Shown here: positions 1-12,439 of the stretch, piece by piece
How positions within the stretch are numbered: position 1 is the first letter of the stretch
Layout: every line of letters begins with the position of its first letter
Assembly (NCBI GenBank): GCA_032718475.1
Contig: JAUCBJ010006371.1
Coordinates: 40,395-104,394, forward strand
Length of the DNA stretch: 64,000 nt
From: Nemertoderma westbladi
Taxonomy: Eukaryota > Xenacoelomorpha > Nemertodermatida > Nemertodermatidae
Direction: 5' to 3'
Translations under genes and position numbers: made by a program
The notes under the pieces: model-generated
The model's input: only the letters and a program-made list of their open reading frames with translations
Database searches by the model: none
What the model was told of the DNA's origin: nothing

Positions 1-1412
1 TTGGACCAGCACCACAGCCCACATTATTACCTATGTTGGACCAGCACCACAGCTCACATTATTACCTATGTTGGACCAGCACCACAGCTCACATTATTAC
101 CTATGTTGGACCAGCACCACAGCTCACATTATTACCATGTTGGACCAGCACCACAGCTCACATTATTACCATATTGGACCAGCACCACAGCTCACATTAT
201 TACCTATGTTGGACCAGCACCACAGCTCACATTATTACCATTTTGGACCAGCACCACAGCTCACATTATTACCATGTTGGACCATCACCACAGCTCACAT
301 TATTACCTATGTTGGACCAGCACCACAGCTCACATTATTACCTATGTTGGACCAGCACCACAGCTCACATTATTACCTATGTTGGACCAGCACCACAGCT
401 CACATTATTACCTATGTTGGACCAGCACCACAGCTCACATTATTACCTATGTTGGACCAGCACCACAGCTCACATTATTACCATGTTGGACCAGCACCAC
501 AGCTCACATTATTACCATGTTGGACCAGCACCACAGCTCACATTAATACCTATGTTGGACCAGCACCACAGCTCACATTAATACCTATGTTGGACCAGCA
601 CCACAGCTCACATTATTACCTATGTTGGGCCAGCACCACAGCTCACATTATTACCTATGTTGGACCAGCACCACAGCTCACATTATTACCTATGTTGGAC
701 CAGAACCACAGCTCACATTATTACCATGTTGGACCAGCACCACAGCTCACATTATTACCTATGTTGGACCAGCACCACAGCTCACATTATTACCATGTTG
801 GACCAGCACCACAGCTCACATTATTACCATGTTGGACCAGCACCACAGCTCACATTATTACCTATGTTGGACCAGCACCACAGCTCACATTATTACCATG
901 TTGGACCAGCACCACAGCTCACATTAATACCTATGTTGGACCAGCACCACAGCTCACATTATTACATATGTTGGACCAGCACCACAGCTCACATTATTAC
1001 CTATGTTGGACCAGCACCACAGCTCACATTATTACCTATGTTGGACCAGAACCACAGCTCACATTATTACCATGTTGGACCAGCACCACAGCTCACATTA
1101 TTACCTATGTTGGACCAGCACCACAGCTCACATTATTACCTATGTTGGGCCAGCACCACAGCTCACATTATTACCTATGTTGGACCAGCACCACAGCTCA
1201 CATTATTACCTATGTTGGACCAGAACCACAGCTCACATTATTACCATGTTGGACCAGCACCACAGCTCACATTATTACCTATGTTGGACCAGCACCACAG
1301 CTCACATTATTACCATGTTGGACCAGCACCACAGCTCACATTATTACCTATGTTGGGCCAGCACCACAGCTCACATTATTACCTATGTTGGAACAGTACC
1401 ACAGCTGCTCAC
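1..1412. repeat. 35-bp minisatellite in a PARP4 intron
   Basis: About 40 tandem copies of a 34-35 bp unit built around GTTGGACCAGCACCACAGCT and CACATTATTACC. Copies differ mainly by CCTAT versus CCAT (one base of length) and a few point changes (ACCAGAACC, GGGCCAGC, ATTAATACC). The last copy degrades around 1390-1412. The array starts before the window, so its full length is unknown. It lies upstream of the exon at 1846, so I read it as intronic. The unit has no stop codon in the + frames, which creates long spurious ORFs. Confidence 0.95.
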
Positions 1413-1845
1413 AGCAGCTAGGGCGTGAAGTGTATAAGGCGTGGCATGGGTTATTTTTCAAACATTTAAAAGGTTGCTGAATTTCACATTTTTGGAAAAC
1501 AGGAAGAAAGGTTGTGCAGATAGAATAATTTATATTTAACCGGGTGCCTAAGTAGGCCTTGTTATGTTAGACATGGATGACAGTGTAGTCGTAATTATGT
1601 TATTTTTGTCCCGATAATTATAAGATAAATAATCATATTATTCCTCGAGAAAAATAATATTTTTTATTATTTTATATTTTTTGGTGAAATCTCTCAAATT
1701 TTTATTGTACGTATCGATAGAGTACCGAAGTATAGCAAATGTTTGAACCTGATTTGAACAAATTAATCAACACACTCTAAATTTTAAAAATATTTTGGTT
1801 ATCGGACAACCAGTCCTGTAACTTCCATTCATTTCTATTTTCCAG
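1413..1845 (+). other. 3' part of PARP4 intron
   Basis: AT-rich sequence between the array and the next exon, ending in a pyrimidine-rich acceptor (TTTCTATTTTCCAG at 1832-1845). I see no gene or further repeat in it. Confidence 0.7.
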
Positions 1846-4800
1846 ATGATCCATCAGCTAGCAGCTCGAGCTCTTATTCGCGATTGGGAACAGGGGTTGC
1901 TTGGCAACACAGCTGTGGAACACGAGTCATTGAAAATGACAACAAAATCGACAATTATAGAACTCAGCCAAATCTATCAAATAGTCACGGAATTTACTAG
2001 CTTTATCGCTGTTGAGAAAAGAGAAAAAGTTAGTCGTAATCTATTAGTAATGTATTGTGTTATTGTTATATTTTATATTTTTTTAACTGTTTGTTTCTGT
2101 GGAATTTCTAATAATTTGTACCTCGCCTTAATTTTCCAATTTCAAGGGGTTTTAATTAACAAATGAGATTTTACAATTGTAATATTGTATTTGTAACCAT
2201 TACGTATTTACAGGATGAAGTATTTGACAGCTCTGCTGGTCCAGATATGTTCGAGTTATTGGCGATTGAGGACGTGGACAGTCTGAAGTATATGGGATGG
2301 ACTGAAGGGGACCCCGAACCAGAAGATATAGCCGATATAATATTCGACCCCAACGATGTTATGGATGCGGCTTCTGCCGCTGAGACTATAGGCGGTCTAA
2401 TTAAAGATGCAAAGGTATTTTAATATTTATTAGCTAAATAACTTTGTTATGGGATCAACTAATGGTTCCTTATTTATTTTAGTTTAGTGATATGATTTGA
2501 TTCTTTTAAGATTTCTCAGGAAACCAAAATAATATATTCAATTACTAAGGGGGCAGGCATTTTGTTCGTGTTTCATCAATGCATTTAAATATTGCGTCCA
2601 AATTGTCAAATAACAGAATTACCCTGGATCACAATTTGTGCCATTCGATTTTGCATCTCGCTAACAGTCTTCCACATTTTGATGCGTCGCTATCGACACA
2701 TCTACTTATTATTCAAGTTGCGTCACATTAACTCCATTTTATTATATTCTTAATCGTATGTAATTAATTATCACAATCCTTTAAAAATGATATATTATTA
2801 TATTTTAACTGCTAGGTAGCCGAATCTTCCAATATAAAGGAAGCGGAACGCGCATACCGTGAGGCAATGGAAGCTTGCGATAATATTATTGGAGATGAAT
2901 TACTAATGAAACCGATTGCAGTAAAGGCATTCCTCGATAGCAAAATAGCCTGGTTGCGGTTTCTTATCAATTTCAAGAAAGAAGAGGCCTCAACTATAGA
3001 GGGTATCGTCGAGGCTTTCGATTGGCTATCGCAGGTTGACATGGATGAAATCCCAGAGGATCATCGAGGCGATTACTTCGAGTTAATAGACGATGCCGTT
3101 TGTGAGTTAGGCGAGCTCGGATTTTGGGAGTTGTTGTGTGATTTGGTTGGAACTGAAGAACGCCTTGACATAAACGTTCATTTTGGAGAACTGGTAGAGT
3201 CGATGAAGAAATTCTCCCTACCGGTAGGTGTTAGGCATCTACTCGATGCTTCTCTAGAACTGTGTGAGGAACAGAAATCTAAGGCCTTAGAGGAATTGGG
3301 CCATGATTATAGTACAAGTGCGTCTTCATCTTCTCTTGATGAGGGGGAGGATGATGATAGAGATGTTTGTGAGTGTTACGATCCTGATCTCACAGGATCT
3401 TCCAGCTACTCCGACGTTGATGAGGCCGTCGCCCCGATTGTTATGGATCTCGGCGGGTTTACCGTCAAGGCGGGATTCGCGGGATACGAGAAACCCTCGG
3501 TGACGGTTCCTACGGCGGTGGGGCGTCCCAGACACCAGGGCGTCATGGTCGGAATGGGTCAGAAGGACAGCTACGTTGGTTCCGAAGCCGTGGGTAGCGT
3601 GCCTTCGGTAGGGAAGGTTCTACCGGAAACCGGTAATTCCGTGAAGAAGAAGAAGAAGAAGGCACGGGTAGTATCGAATGAACCGGTGTTCAACTTGCAG
3701 CGAGAAGTCGCCGAAAAAGCGCCAATTTATACAGAAATAGCGAGGAGGCGGATTGCAGGGGAAGGTGGCGGTTTCGGTGGCGGTGGTGACAAGGGGGCGT
3801 CCTTCAAGGAGGCGCCGATAACAGACTCAAAGGAATTGGGGGTCTCTGAAATTATCACTGGTTCATTATTTGGTGCGTCGAATAAAATGATGGTGCAAGC
3901 CGTTCCATCCAAGCGTTTGTCAACTTTGAATGCCGCGGCGGCCCCGCAGCAATATTCGCAAAGAACCTACAAATTTGCGGCAGCACCACCGGCACCACCT
4001 CCACCAGGACTTCCTGCGTCATTCGGACCACCACCATCTCAATCTCCAACATACAGTGCAACATCACCTATATCACTAGGATATGGTGCACCACCGTATT
4101 CTATTGCAGCCGCAACTTATGGCACGCCACAAGCATCACCATTTATTTCTGCACCTAGACCGCCAGCACCTCAGCAACACTCCATATTATTTGGTGCACC
4201 ACCTGCTCCATCACGACCACTACATCAACCTCCTCCTCCACCTGCACGCAAATCATTTCTACTCGGTGCCCCTCAAGCACTACAATATGCTTCACATATA
4301 GGATGGCGTGCAGAACCACAACCTTCCTTTACATTCGGGGCACCAATACCATCATCAGCTCCGCTCCCGCGGGCAAGAGGTGGAGCATTACCTCAATCAC
4401 AAGATTTCGCTCCATCACCGCCCAAACCGGCTCCAGTACAATCCATCACACAACCGCCCTCGCCCCCGCAAGCCGCTACCAAACCTGAATATTTCTGTAA
4501 TATTTCGAGAGCTAAGCGAGTAATTACAAGTAAATCAGTGGTGGATAGGAAAGCCAGCGAAATTACATCAGCGATGGATGCAGAAGAATTTGGAGGACTT
4601 AGAAAGACGACGTCTAGTGGGATTAAGCCATCGTGGAGATCTGTACCTACCCCTGGGGGTAACTTATTGATGGCCGCCGATTATGTTCCTTTCGCAGCCG
4701 AAATACCCCAGCGAGTTCTATTAAAGAAATCGACGGATCGCGATGCCGTGGTCCTACCTGCAGGAGGTAAAAGGATTCCGGTACCATCGGGACGTGGGGG

Positions 4801-7331
4801 TTCGCGTCGGTTCGCCGCCCCTGTCGTCCCCCGACCGTCCATGCGGGTCTCGGATTTCAACGACGAGTTACTAATGGCGAGGAATACGATGTCTCTAGAT
4901 GATGAAGATGAGTTGATGGCCGAACTGGATGAGATGGAAGAGGATGGCGACGACGAGTGGGACGACGGAAGTCCAACTCTGTACGATACCGGGTTTAGCT
5001 ATATAGACATGGCTCTCTCTAAGAGTGACCCCGCGGTTCCCAGTATATGTGTAGCACAGCAACTAAAGGCTCTCTGGGAACTCCAAAATAGTGAGGGTTA
5101 TTGGGAACTTTCAGTAGAAGTCGGCGAACTGATTGATATACCGTGCCACCAGATTCTGGCTAATCTAGTTGACGCCGGCCTAATGTCGTTAGGTAAGTTT
5201 ATGAATAATTTGTTTTGTTTATAATACATTTAGACGCTACCGCCAACCGACCATCGATATGTCCGAGACAGACCGACGATATGTCCGACAGACCGACGAT
5301 ATGTCCGACAGACCGACGATATGACCGACAGACCGACGATATGTCCGACATACCGACGATATGTCCGACATACCGACGATATGTCCGACAGACCGACGAT
5401 ATGTCCGACGATATATCCGACGATATGACCGACAGACCGACGATATGTCCGACATACCGACGATATGTCCGACAGACCGACGATATGTCCGACGATATAT
5501 CCGACGATATGACCGACAGACCGACGATATGTCCGACAGACCGACGATATGTCCGACAGAACGACGATATGTCCGACAGACCGACGATGTGTGCGACAGA
5601 CCGACGATGTGTCCGACACACCGACGATATGTCCGACAGACCGACGCTATGTCTGACAGAGCGACGATATGTCCGACAGACCGATGCTATGTCCGACAGA
5701 CCGACGATATGTCCGACAGACCGACGATATGACCGACAGACCGACGATATGTCCGACATACCGACGATATGTCCGACATACCGACGATATGTCCGACAGA
5801 CCGACGATATGTCCGACGATATATCCGACGATATGACCGACAGACCGACGATATGTCCGACATACCGACGATATGTCCGACAGACCGACGATATGTCCGA
5901 CGATATATCCTACGATATGACCGACAGACCGACGATATGTCCGACAGACCGACGATATGTCCGACAGAACGACGATATGTCCGACAGACCGACGATGTGT
6001 GCGACAGACCGACGATGTGTCCGACACACCGACGATATGTCCGACAGACCGACGCTATGTCTGACAGAGCGACGATATGTCCGACAGACCGATGCTATGT
6101 CCGACAGACCAACGATATGTCCGACACACCGACGCTATGTCCGACAGACCGACGATATGTCCGACAGACCGATGCTATGTCCGACAGACCGACGCTATGT
6201 CCGACAGACAGACGATGTGTCCGACAGACCGACGATATATCCGACAAACCGACGCTATGGCCGACAGACCGACGATATGTCCGTCCGATCGACGATATGT
6301 CCGACCGACCGACGATATATCTGACAGACCGACGATATGTCCGACAGACCGACGATATGTCCGACAGACCGACGATTTGTCCGACCGACCGACGATATGT
6401 CCGACAGACCGACGATATGTCCGACAGACCGACGATATGTCTGACAGACCGACGATATGTCCGACAGACCCACGATATGTCCGACAGACCGACCGTCTCC
6501 CGTCTGACGATACGTCCGACAGACCGACGATATGTCCGACAGACCGACGATATGTCCGACAGACCCACGATATGTCCTACAGACCGACGATATGTCCGAC
6601 AGACCGACGATATGTCCGACAGACCGACCGTCTCCCGTCTGACGATACGTCCGACAGACCGACGATATGTCCGACAGACCGACGATATGTCCGACAGACC
6701 GACGATATGTCAGACAGACCGACGATATGTCCGACAGACCGACGATATGTCTGACAGACCGACGATATGTCCGACAGACCCACGATATGTCCTACAGACC
6801 GACGATATGTCCGACAGACCGACGATATGTCCGACAGACCGACCGTCTCCCGTCTGACGATACGTCCGACAGACCGACGATATGTCCGACAGACCGACGA
6901 TATGTCCGACAGACCGACGATATGTCCGACAGACCGACGATATGTCAGACAGACCGACGATATGTCCGACAGACCGACGATATGTCCGACAGACCGGACC
7001 GTCTCCCGTCTGACGATACTTCCGACAGACCGGTTATTTTCCGATTATTTCTGTTCCAGGTATTCGCACAACGGACTCGACTACGAGATTCGTTGCCACA
7101 CTGTTCGTCCTTCTTTATATATCGAACCTGGATGCTTTTCTCGACGGTGTTGACCTCACGGTCGCTGACCTTAAAAATCTAAAATTCCTCATTGTCAGTG
7201 ACTTTGAAGGTCGTCTTGGTAAGGCTGTTGAATTTGTTAAGAAGATTAATGGAAGTTTCCCATTGGTTCTTACCAGTTTGGAATTGGGACGGAATATTCC
7301 TGAGTCTTTAGATATGATAGTCGCAGAATAA
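1846..7331 (+). CDS. Vault poly(ADP-ribose) polymerase (PARP4-like), C-terminal part
   Basis: Four exons, 1846-2028, 2214-2414, 2816-5192 and 7060-7331, join in frame (phases 0, 0, 1) into 1010 residues ending at TAA 7329-7331; earlier exons lie left of the window. PARP4 is the ADP-ribosyltransferase of vault particles. Its catalytic, VIT and vWA domains would be upstream; the C-terminal tail binds the major vault protein. The first exon carries the post-vWA helix with [11 protein letters not shown] and [12 protein letters not shown]; the second has [11 protein letters not shown], which separates PARP4 from VWA5A. The large exon has a helical region, an actin-like segment (about residues 335-388), a Gly-rich stretch, a Pro/Ala-rich stretch (about 513-683) and an acidic patch. 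[16 protein letters not shown], then MSLG spliced to IRTTDS and [10 protein letters not shown], is the conserved C-terminal domain. The last intron holds a 20-bp minisatellite. A VWA5-type paralogue is the alternative, less likely. Confidence 0.85.
2415..2815 (+). other. PARP4 intron
   Basis: A 401-bp AT-rich intron, donor AAG|GTATTT and acceptor GCTAG|GTAGCC, phase 0 on both sides. Nothing else is visible in it. Confidence 0.75.
3434..3593 (+). other. Actin N-terminal segment embedded in PARP4
   Basis: In frame with the PARP4 exon, about 53 residues match conventional actin residues roughly 6-58. They include KAGFAG and, nearly unchanged, [20 protein letters not shown], which is actin's DNase-I-binding loop region. 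The first phosphate-loop motif is altered (DLGGF where actin has DNGSG). Similarity stops just after SEA, and a Lys-run region (KKKKKK) follows about 20 residues later. No intron or stop flanks it. It cannot fold as actin alone, since three of four subdomains are absent. Confidence 0.85.
5246..7032. repeat. 20-bp minisatellite in last PARP4 intron, with higher-order copies
   Basis: About 88 copies of a 20-bp unit (CCGACAGACCGACGATATGT) fill most of the intron 5193-7059. Variants include ACATACC, a shortened CCGACGATATATCC block, and GACCGTCTCCCGTCTGACGA, which recurs at about 6489, 6626, 6841 and 6990. A 408-bp block starting near 5321 repeats almost exactly from near 5729. The 20-bp period has no stop in several frames of both strands, so the long ORFs here are artefacts. 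Confidence 0.95.
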
Positions 7332-7354
7332 ACAGATTCAATGTTATAATGACC

Positions 7355-7360
7355 AATAAA
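7355..7360 (+). promoter_or_regulatory. PARP4 poly(A) signal
   Basis: AATAAA 24 bp after the stop codon. A second AATAAA overlaps the stop itself (7327-7332). The expected cleavage zone falls at the left end of the piggyBac-like element that begins at 7380. Confidence 0.6.
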
Positions 7361-7379
7361 GATAAAAGTTCTCTCTTAA

Positions 7380-9775
7380 CCCTATTAGTACCGGGCTATA
7401 AAATGCTGTACAAATACCGGAGGGGGGTCATATTGACCCCCCCCCCCCCACCCCCCCCCCCCCCCCCCTCCTCTAAAATCTACAAATATTTACGAAAACG
7501 TCTGATTTTCTGTTTGTACGTAGGTATCACTAGTCTGGATCCGACCGAAAAAAAAATTTTCGAAAAAATGTACTGGGGTGGTTATATTGCAGCTCCAAAA
7601 TTACAAGTGGTGCACAATTTTCACAAAATTTAAAAGTTACATTTTCGGCTAATTATTTTTCAATACAGGATTTCTGGGGCGCATAATACATTGGAAAATA
7701 TTTAAAAATGATATGATTACTATAAATGGCTGTTTAGTCCTCTCTGCGTAGGAAAAAAAGGAAAAAAACAAGTAACCAGCACTTTTCAGTTAGAACACAA
7801 AATATTTAATTCACTTATACGATGCTATAAATTCACATTTTCAGGTTTTCTAGGGCGCTGATTCTAATGGAATACATTTCTAATATTCCAGATCATTGCT
7901 ACTTGTATTTTTCGGCGTAATTTGGCACATTTTGGTGCTAGCACCAAATTTCGTACCCATCACCAAAAAGTACAAGTTTGCGATGTCCAGTGCTGTTTTT
8001 ATTGATTCCATCGGATTCAGAACCCTCAAAAACCCGTATAACGCAAGAAACAAGGTGACACAATCAAAACGCAAGAAATAAATAGTCAGTCACAAGCAAT
8101 TTTATCTATTGAATGGATTTTCAAAATTTCGTGCTTGCACCAAAATTTGCACACAGCACCGAAAAATACAAGTTTGATACGTTTGGTGCAACTCGTATAT
8201 ATATCATCGAAACCAGGACCCCAAAAAAACCCCAATTGCGTAAAAAACAAGTTTCAAACAATCAATTTACAAAATTGACATATTTCAAAATTTGGTGCTG
8301 GCACCAAAATTTGACATCCGCCGAAAAAAACAAGTTTGAAATTTCTAAATCAATTTATATGAATTCCATCCAATTGCTAACACCAAAAAACTGGAGTAAA
8401 TAAAAAATAGAGATGTTACAATTCATATTTAATGAAATGTAATTTTCAAAAAAACGTCTCAAAAAATGTGCCAAAAGTTGGGTTAAAAAATGGTGCTATA
8501 ACTCGAAAACTACCCAATATTTTTGAAAACGGTTTTCACTACTAGGAAGACAATAGATTTTTAGGAAAAGTCATAAAATTTCAGATTCCCAACTGCGTTT
8601 GTTTCAGAATTCTAATAAAAAAAACCACAGGGGGGCCATTCTCACCAAAATTGGCCAAACGGGTGTCCTGAAGCCATAACTTATGTTTATGGCGGTTCTA
8701 GAAAGTGGTTGATGGCTTCAAAGTTAATGTTAACAGTTAATTTCAGCTCTAACATACATCATGTCTTACCGTAGCAGAACATAATATGGCCAAAAATATG
8801 GTCAAAATGACATTTTCACATGTCCCAGTTCCAAAGTACTAGTAGAACAAACTGTTAGAAAATTCCAACCCCAAGGTCATATCCAGTAAACCAACATATC
8901 GTTAGAAAGCTGGATAAATAGAGATTCGTTTTCAGCAGTATTTGTATACGTACAATGTAGTTGGTGTCGTACAGCTGCATTTAACATCGTGTCCGACACT
9001 TTTCTAATTTTTATGTCCGACCCTGTAATGGTGCTCATTTCATCTTAACTTTTTAAGAGCAATCCTAAAAGTAAATGTAATTTGAAAGCAAATTTTCTCA
9101 GGATGACCACGTTAAAATTTCATCGCATTTGATTAATTTCCGTACAAGTAGTCGTCTTCTAAGTAGACCAAGGTATATGTGACAATCTCTTTGTCCGGCC
9201 CCTGTAATGGTGAGATATTGCCTATTTAAAAATGATACAATTACTGATAAGAGTTAGTAAAAATACTGCCAGATTCGTATTTCTCAGCGCTTTCAGGGGG
9301 TGTATGAAATATGTAGGTTAGCCACACTGCAAATTATTTATAAACAATAATCAATCACTGTGTCCGGCCCTGTAATGGTGTCCGCCCCTTGTAATGTATG
9401 GCTCTAGGAGGCTCTGGGATCACGTTCACTATTATAATAAAAGTAATATCTTTCATAATTCAAAATATAATTATAGGCGTGGATTATTATATATTTTCCA
9501 AGAAATGTACGCATTACAAGCCGGACAAATCATTACTGGGCGAACTCGTTTTAAATGCCAAATAAATTTTTTCAACGGCGCAAAAGTGTTTGACTATGGT
9601 GCCCATGAAATTCCTGAGATCACGAGCTTTCAGATAATATATGGGTTTACTATATTCTGGAGAACAATTTTTTTGGAAATATTTACACCCGTTTTGGCTA
9701 ATTTTGGTGAGAATGGGCCAAGGGGGGTCATATTGACCCCCCCACCCCCCCCCCCCCCCCCCGGGTTTAATAGGG
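7380..9775. mobile_element. piggyBac-type non-autonomous DNA transposon
   Basis: TTAA (7376-7379) precedes CCCTATTAGTACCGGG on the left. On the right, CCCGGGTTTAATAGGG is followed by TTAA (9776-9779). The ends are imperfect inverted repeats, and a TTAA target duplication with CCCT termini is the hallmark of piggyBac elements. Both ends also carry the subterminal palindrome GGGGGGTCATATTGACCCCCC next to long poly-C runs. A subterminal stretch near 9690-9725 recurs inverted near 8628-8670. Three degenerate tandem copies of a block with GCACCAAATTT and AAGTACAAGTTTG lie at about 7900-8400, and short CTGTAATGG motifs at 9020-9390. I found no transposase ORF, so it must depend on one elsewhere. 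Confidence 0.85.
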
Positions 9776-12171
9776 TTAATTGTTGAATATGAATATTGTT
9801 GATTTTTTGTATTCGTTAGATAATTATATTTAATTTTATTTCAAGAAATTAATAGCAAAAAACCTCTAATATGTACAAACACACATACACACAATAATAA
9901 TGGACTAGAGAGAGACCCAGACAGCCTGCCGTCCTTATAGATTTAGCTTCTGGGAAAGCCCAACCTCTTGATTGGGGCAAACCACATCACCAATTGCATG
10001 CGATACATCCCCCAGATTCTTACGCCATGTATTGTGATTTACCAGATATGACCTCACATATTTGTATCAATAATTATTTGGAGTGTCAGAAATACGCTCT
10101 GGGGCGAGCCATGTAGGAAGGACATAGCGTATGTCAATTGGTTTCTTTCGGCGAGTCGGTTAATTTTTACAATTATTGCCATACCACTAAGACTTTGATA
10201 TTAATTATTTCTTTAAAATAGATCCTGATTGATTACCACGATCTTTGCAGGCCTCAGATTTTCCGTTTTGCTATAACATTCTAGTTACTTGGTGTTACAG
10301 TCCTCACCAACATTTGTACAAAATGTAATTTAACTTTCATTATATAAACAGATAATTTTTTAATTTTACTTTTATGAACATTTAAATTTTAATAAAAGTA
10401 AATTCCCAAGCTTATTGTGCCTATAGTTCTAATTGAATCATTGTGTAATGTTTGTAGGCCTACAACAGTTAGTACATTGATTAGTATTTTTTTCATGGAC
10501 TTGTGCTCAGTATATAATAATAATATTATCTAGGCAGATGAAGCCTGATTCTGATGTACCATACCTGATTCTATTTGTATGCTGGTCTTACAATTAATTG
10601 TTATATTATTTTTAAAACAAGCTTGAGTAAAAAATGCTTCAAGTTTAGATTAAAATAATAATTATTATTGTGGTCTTTATTGTTGTGATTTTGTAATTAT
10701 GTATTTTTTTGTGTAAATTTTTAATATGACTTGATTTTTTAATTTATAATTTAAATTATAATATCAAAAATGCTTTAAATAGTAATCAAACTATGTAACT
10801 TACCATTCAATTATTAATTCTTAATAATATTATATTTAACGATATTGAAATTTTGTAATTTTTTATGATATCCTAAGCTGAATTACTTTTGTGGATTGAT
10901 CATCCTTATTGATTGATTCAGTGAAATTATTTTATGTAGGCTTATTCATGATTTAGGAATAGAGTTAAGGGTTTTAGTGATTTTAACAATTTTAATTATC
11001 TACGATTGACCTTGGGAAAGGCCATTAAACCCAACGCGTACTCTAGTAATACTAACCAAACACTAAGTCGATAGTAGAGGTCGTCAAGTTGCGCTGTGTA
11101 AACTGAAAAACTAAACAAGCAAATTAAAGTTATTATCTTTTTTTTTACTTGTGTTTTTAGTTAAGGGGTTGTCCTCAAAGTCTAACGACTGATTATTTCC
11201 AGCGCGGTCGCCCGCCATTACTACTTCCCAGAGGAAACCCCAGTACCCATTTAGCTACAGCTTTATGGGTGTAAGTAAGGTAGAGAGATGCACCTTGGCT
11301 AGTCCCTCTAATGCTCTAAAGCATTCGTGCTGAAACCAAAACCACCATGGCCCCTCTCCGGGGATCTACAGAGAGACGTGAATTCAAGGCAACTAATTTA
11401 ACCCCTTTTTTTTATTGCAATTTTTTTAGATCTCTCAACTAGAGTGAGTAAGTAAGAAATCTTACGAGGTTAGGTAATTAATACGAATTTCTATGGGAAT
11501 TCATTAATTAGGTTTCGGTTTAAAGTCATAGGGTGCGGTGTGAATTAATTCATCCATACATTAATTTGCATACATTGTGTTGGGGTAACGGCCTACCCAT
11601 CCGTGTGATTCATCTGACTTCATCGTTCATTCTCAGTGAATGTAAATGAAATATTTGGGTTGGCAGAGTCGATTGCCACCCGTAAACTATCCATGTACAA
11701 TCAGCTAGCTCCCATTGTATAAGTGCAGTTAGGGTGCCGTGTAAGTAAATGGCAGCGATATTGGTATTCACTCTGCCTACCAGTGCCCATTAATAGCGCC
11801 TTCCCTTTTTCCTAATCCAGTGGAATATTAGCCTGGTCCTGCGATCCCCCTCCCTCTACTAAGGGACTATGCCCGGAATAATTCCTGTTCGATCTTTACT
11901 GATTAGCCGGGACTGACTGACTTGGCGAAACTATTTCGTGTGCTCCACGAACCCTATGCCCCCATCCTGCGTCCGTTAAGCCAAGGCCAATCCAACCTGA
12001 TTGCTTTGCTTCATCCCACATCCTCAATCCAATCTAATTTGGAAATGTACACCATTACTGCGCAATGTTTACTCCACTCCCGTTTCTAAGGCCATGGTCA
12101 TAAAATTAAGTACCAATCGTTGTAATATAACTATTACAGTAATTTTTCGCGAATATTATATTATTATGCTA
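9776..12171. other. Intergenic, AT-rich
   Basis: No gene model holds here apart from the weak ORF at 9901-10116. The stretch 10120-11100 is very AT-rich. From about 11180 to 12000 the sequence becomes more GC-balanced, with short direct echoes of SINE sequence (GTTAAGCCAAGG near 11975), suggesting decayed repeats that I cannot name. Confidence 0.6.
9901..10116 (+). CDS. Unassigned 71-codon open frame without ATG at its start
   Basis: A frame open from just after TAA 9898-9900 to TAG 10114-10116 reads like a protein C-terminus, with segments such as AVLIDLASGKAQPLDWGK and CINNYLECQKYALGRAM. The residue mix is ordinary and codon use is not AT-driven, unlike the surroundings. There is no ATG until the middle, and no convincing splice acceptor precedes it. 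It may be the last exon of an unseen gene, or a decayed coding fragment. I do not recognise the family. Confidence 0.25.
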   Translation, partial: WTRERPRQPAVLIDLASGKAQPLDWGKPHHQLHAIHPPDSYAMYCDLPDMTSHICINNYLECQKYALGRAM

Positions 12172-12439
12172 ATGAATGGGATAATCTTTTAGTCTCGTTA
12201 AGCCAAGGAATGCCTGTTCACCACCATGGGTGATCTTCCACAGTAAACCCTTCCACTCTGTTTCCCAGGTTGCCTTGGTTCCCATTTATCGACCACTGAA
12301 GGATGGAGGCCGGGGTTGGGCTAGGCTGCAGCATTTAAAGCACTGTGCCCAAACAGTGCTGCCCCATCTAGGGATCAAACCCGGGCTCCCTAATCGGAAG
12401 CACAGTAATGTCACCACTAGACCAAGCTGCTGCTTGGTC
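12172..12439 (-). mobile_element. tRNA-derived SINE, family A, copy 1
   Basis: Read on the - strand it starts with a tRNA-like head: box A TGGTCTAGTGG and box B GGTTTGATCCC, followed by a body of about 190 bp. A near-identical copy lies at 34993-35259. The direct repeat TATTATGCTAATG occurs at both ends (12162-12174 and 12440-12452) and looks like a target-site duplication. Confidence 0.8.

Noticed and set aside
1-1412. CRISPR-like array
   Set aside because: Repeats are head-to-tail with no unique spacers, in an animal intron.
68-1480. 470-codon + strand ORF rich in HSSHYY
   Set aside because: Translation of the 35-bp intronic minisatellite in rotating frames.
2812-3042. 76-codon - strand ORF
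   Set aside because: Antisense to the PARP4 large exon.
5215-7182. Several 120-370 codon ORFs on both strands with [13 protein letters not shown] or [13 protein letters not shown] repeats
   Set aside because: Translation of the 20-bp array; the region is an intron with clear donor and acceptor.
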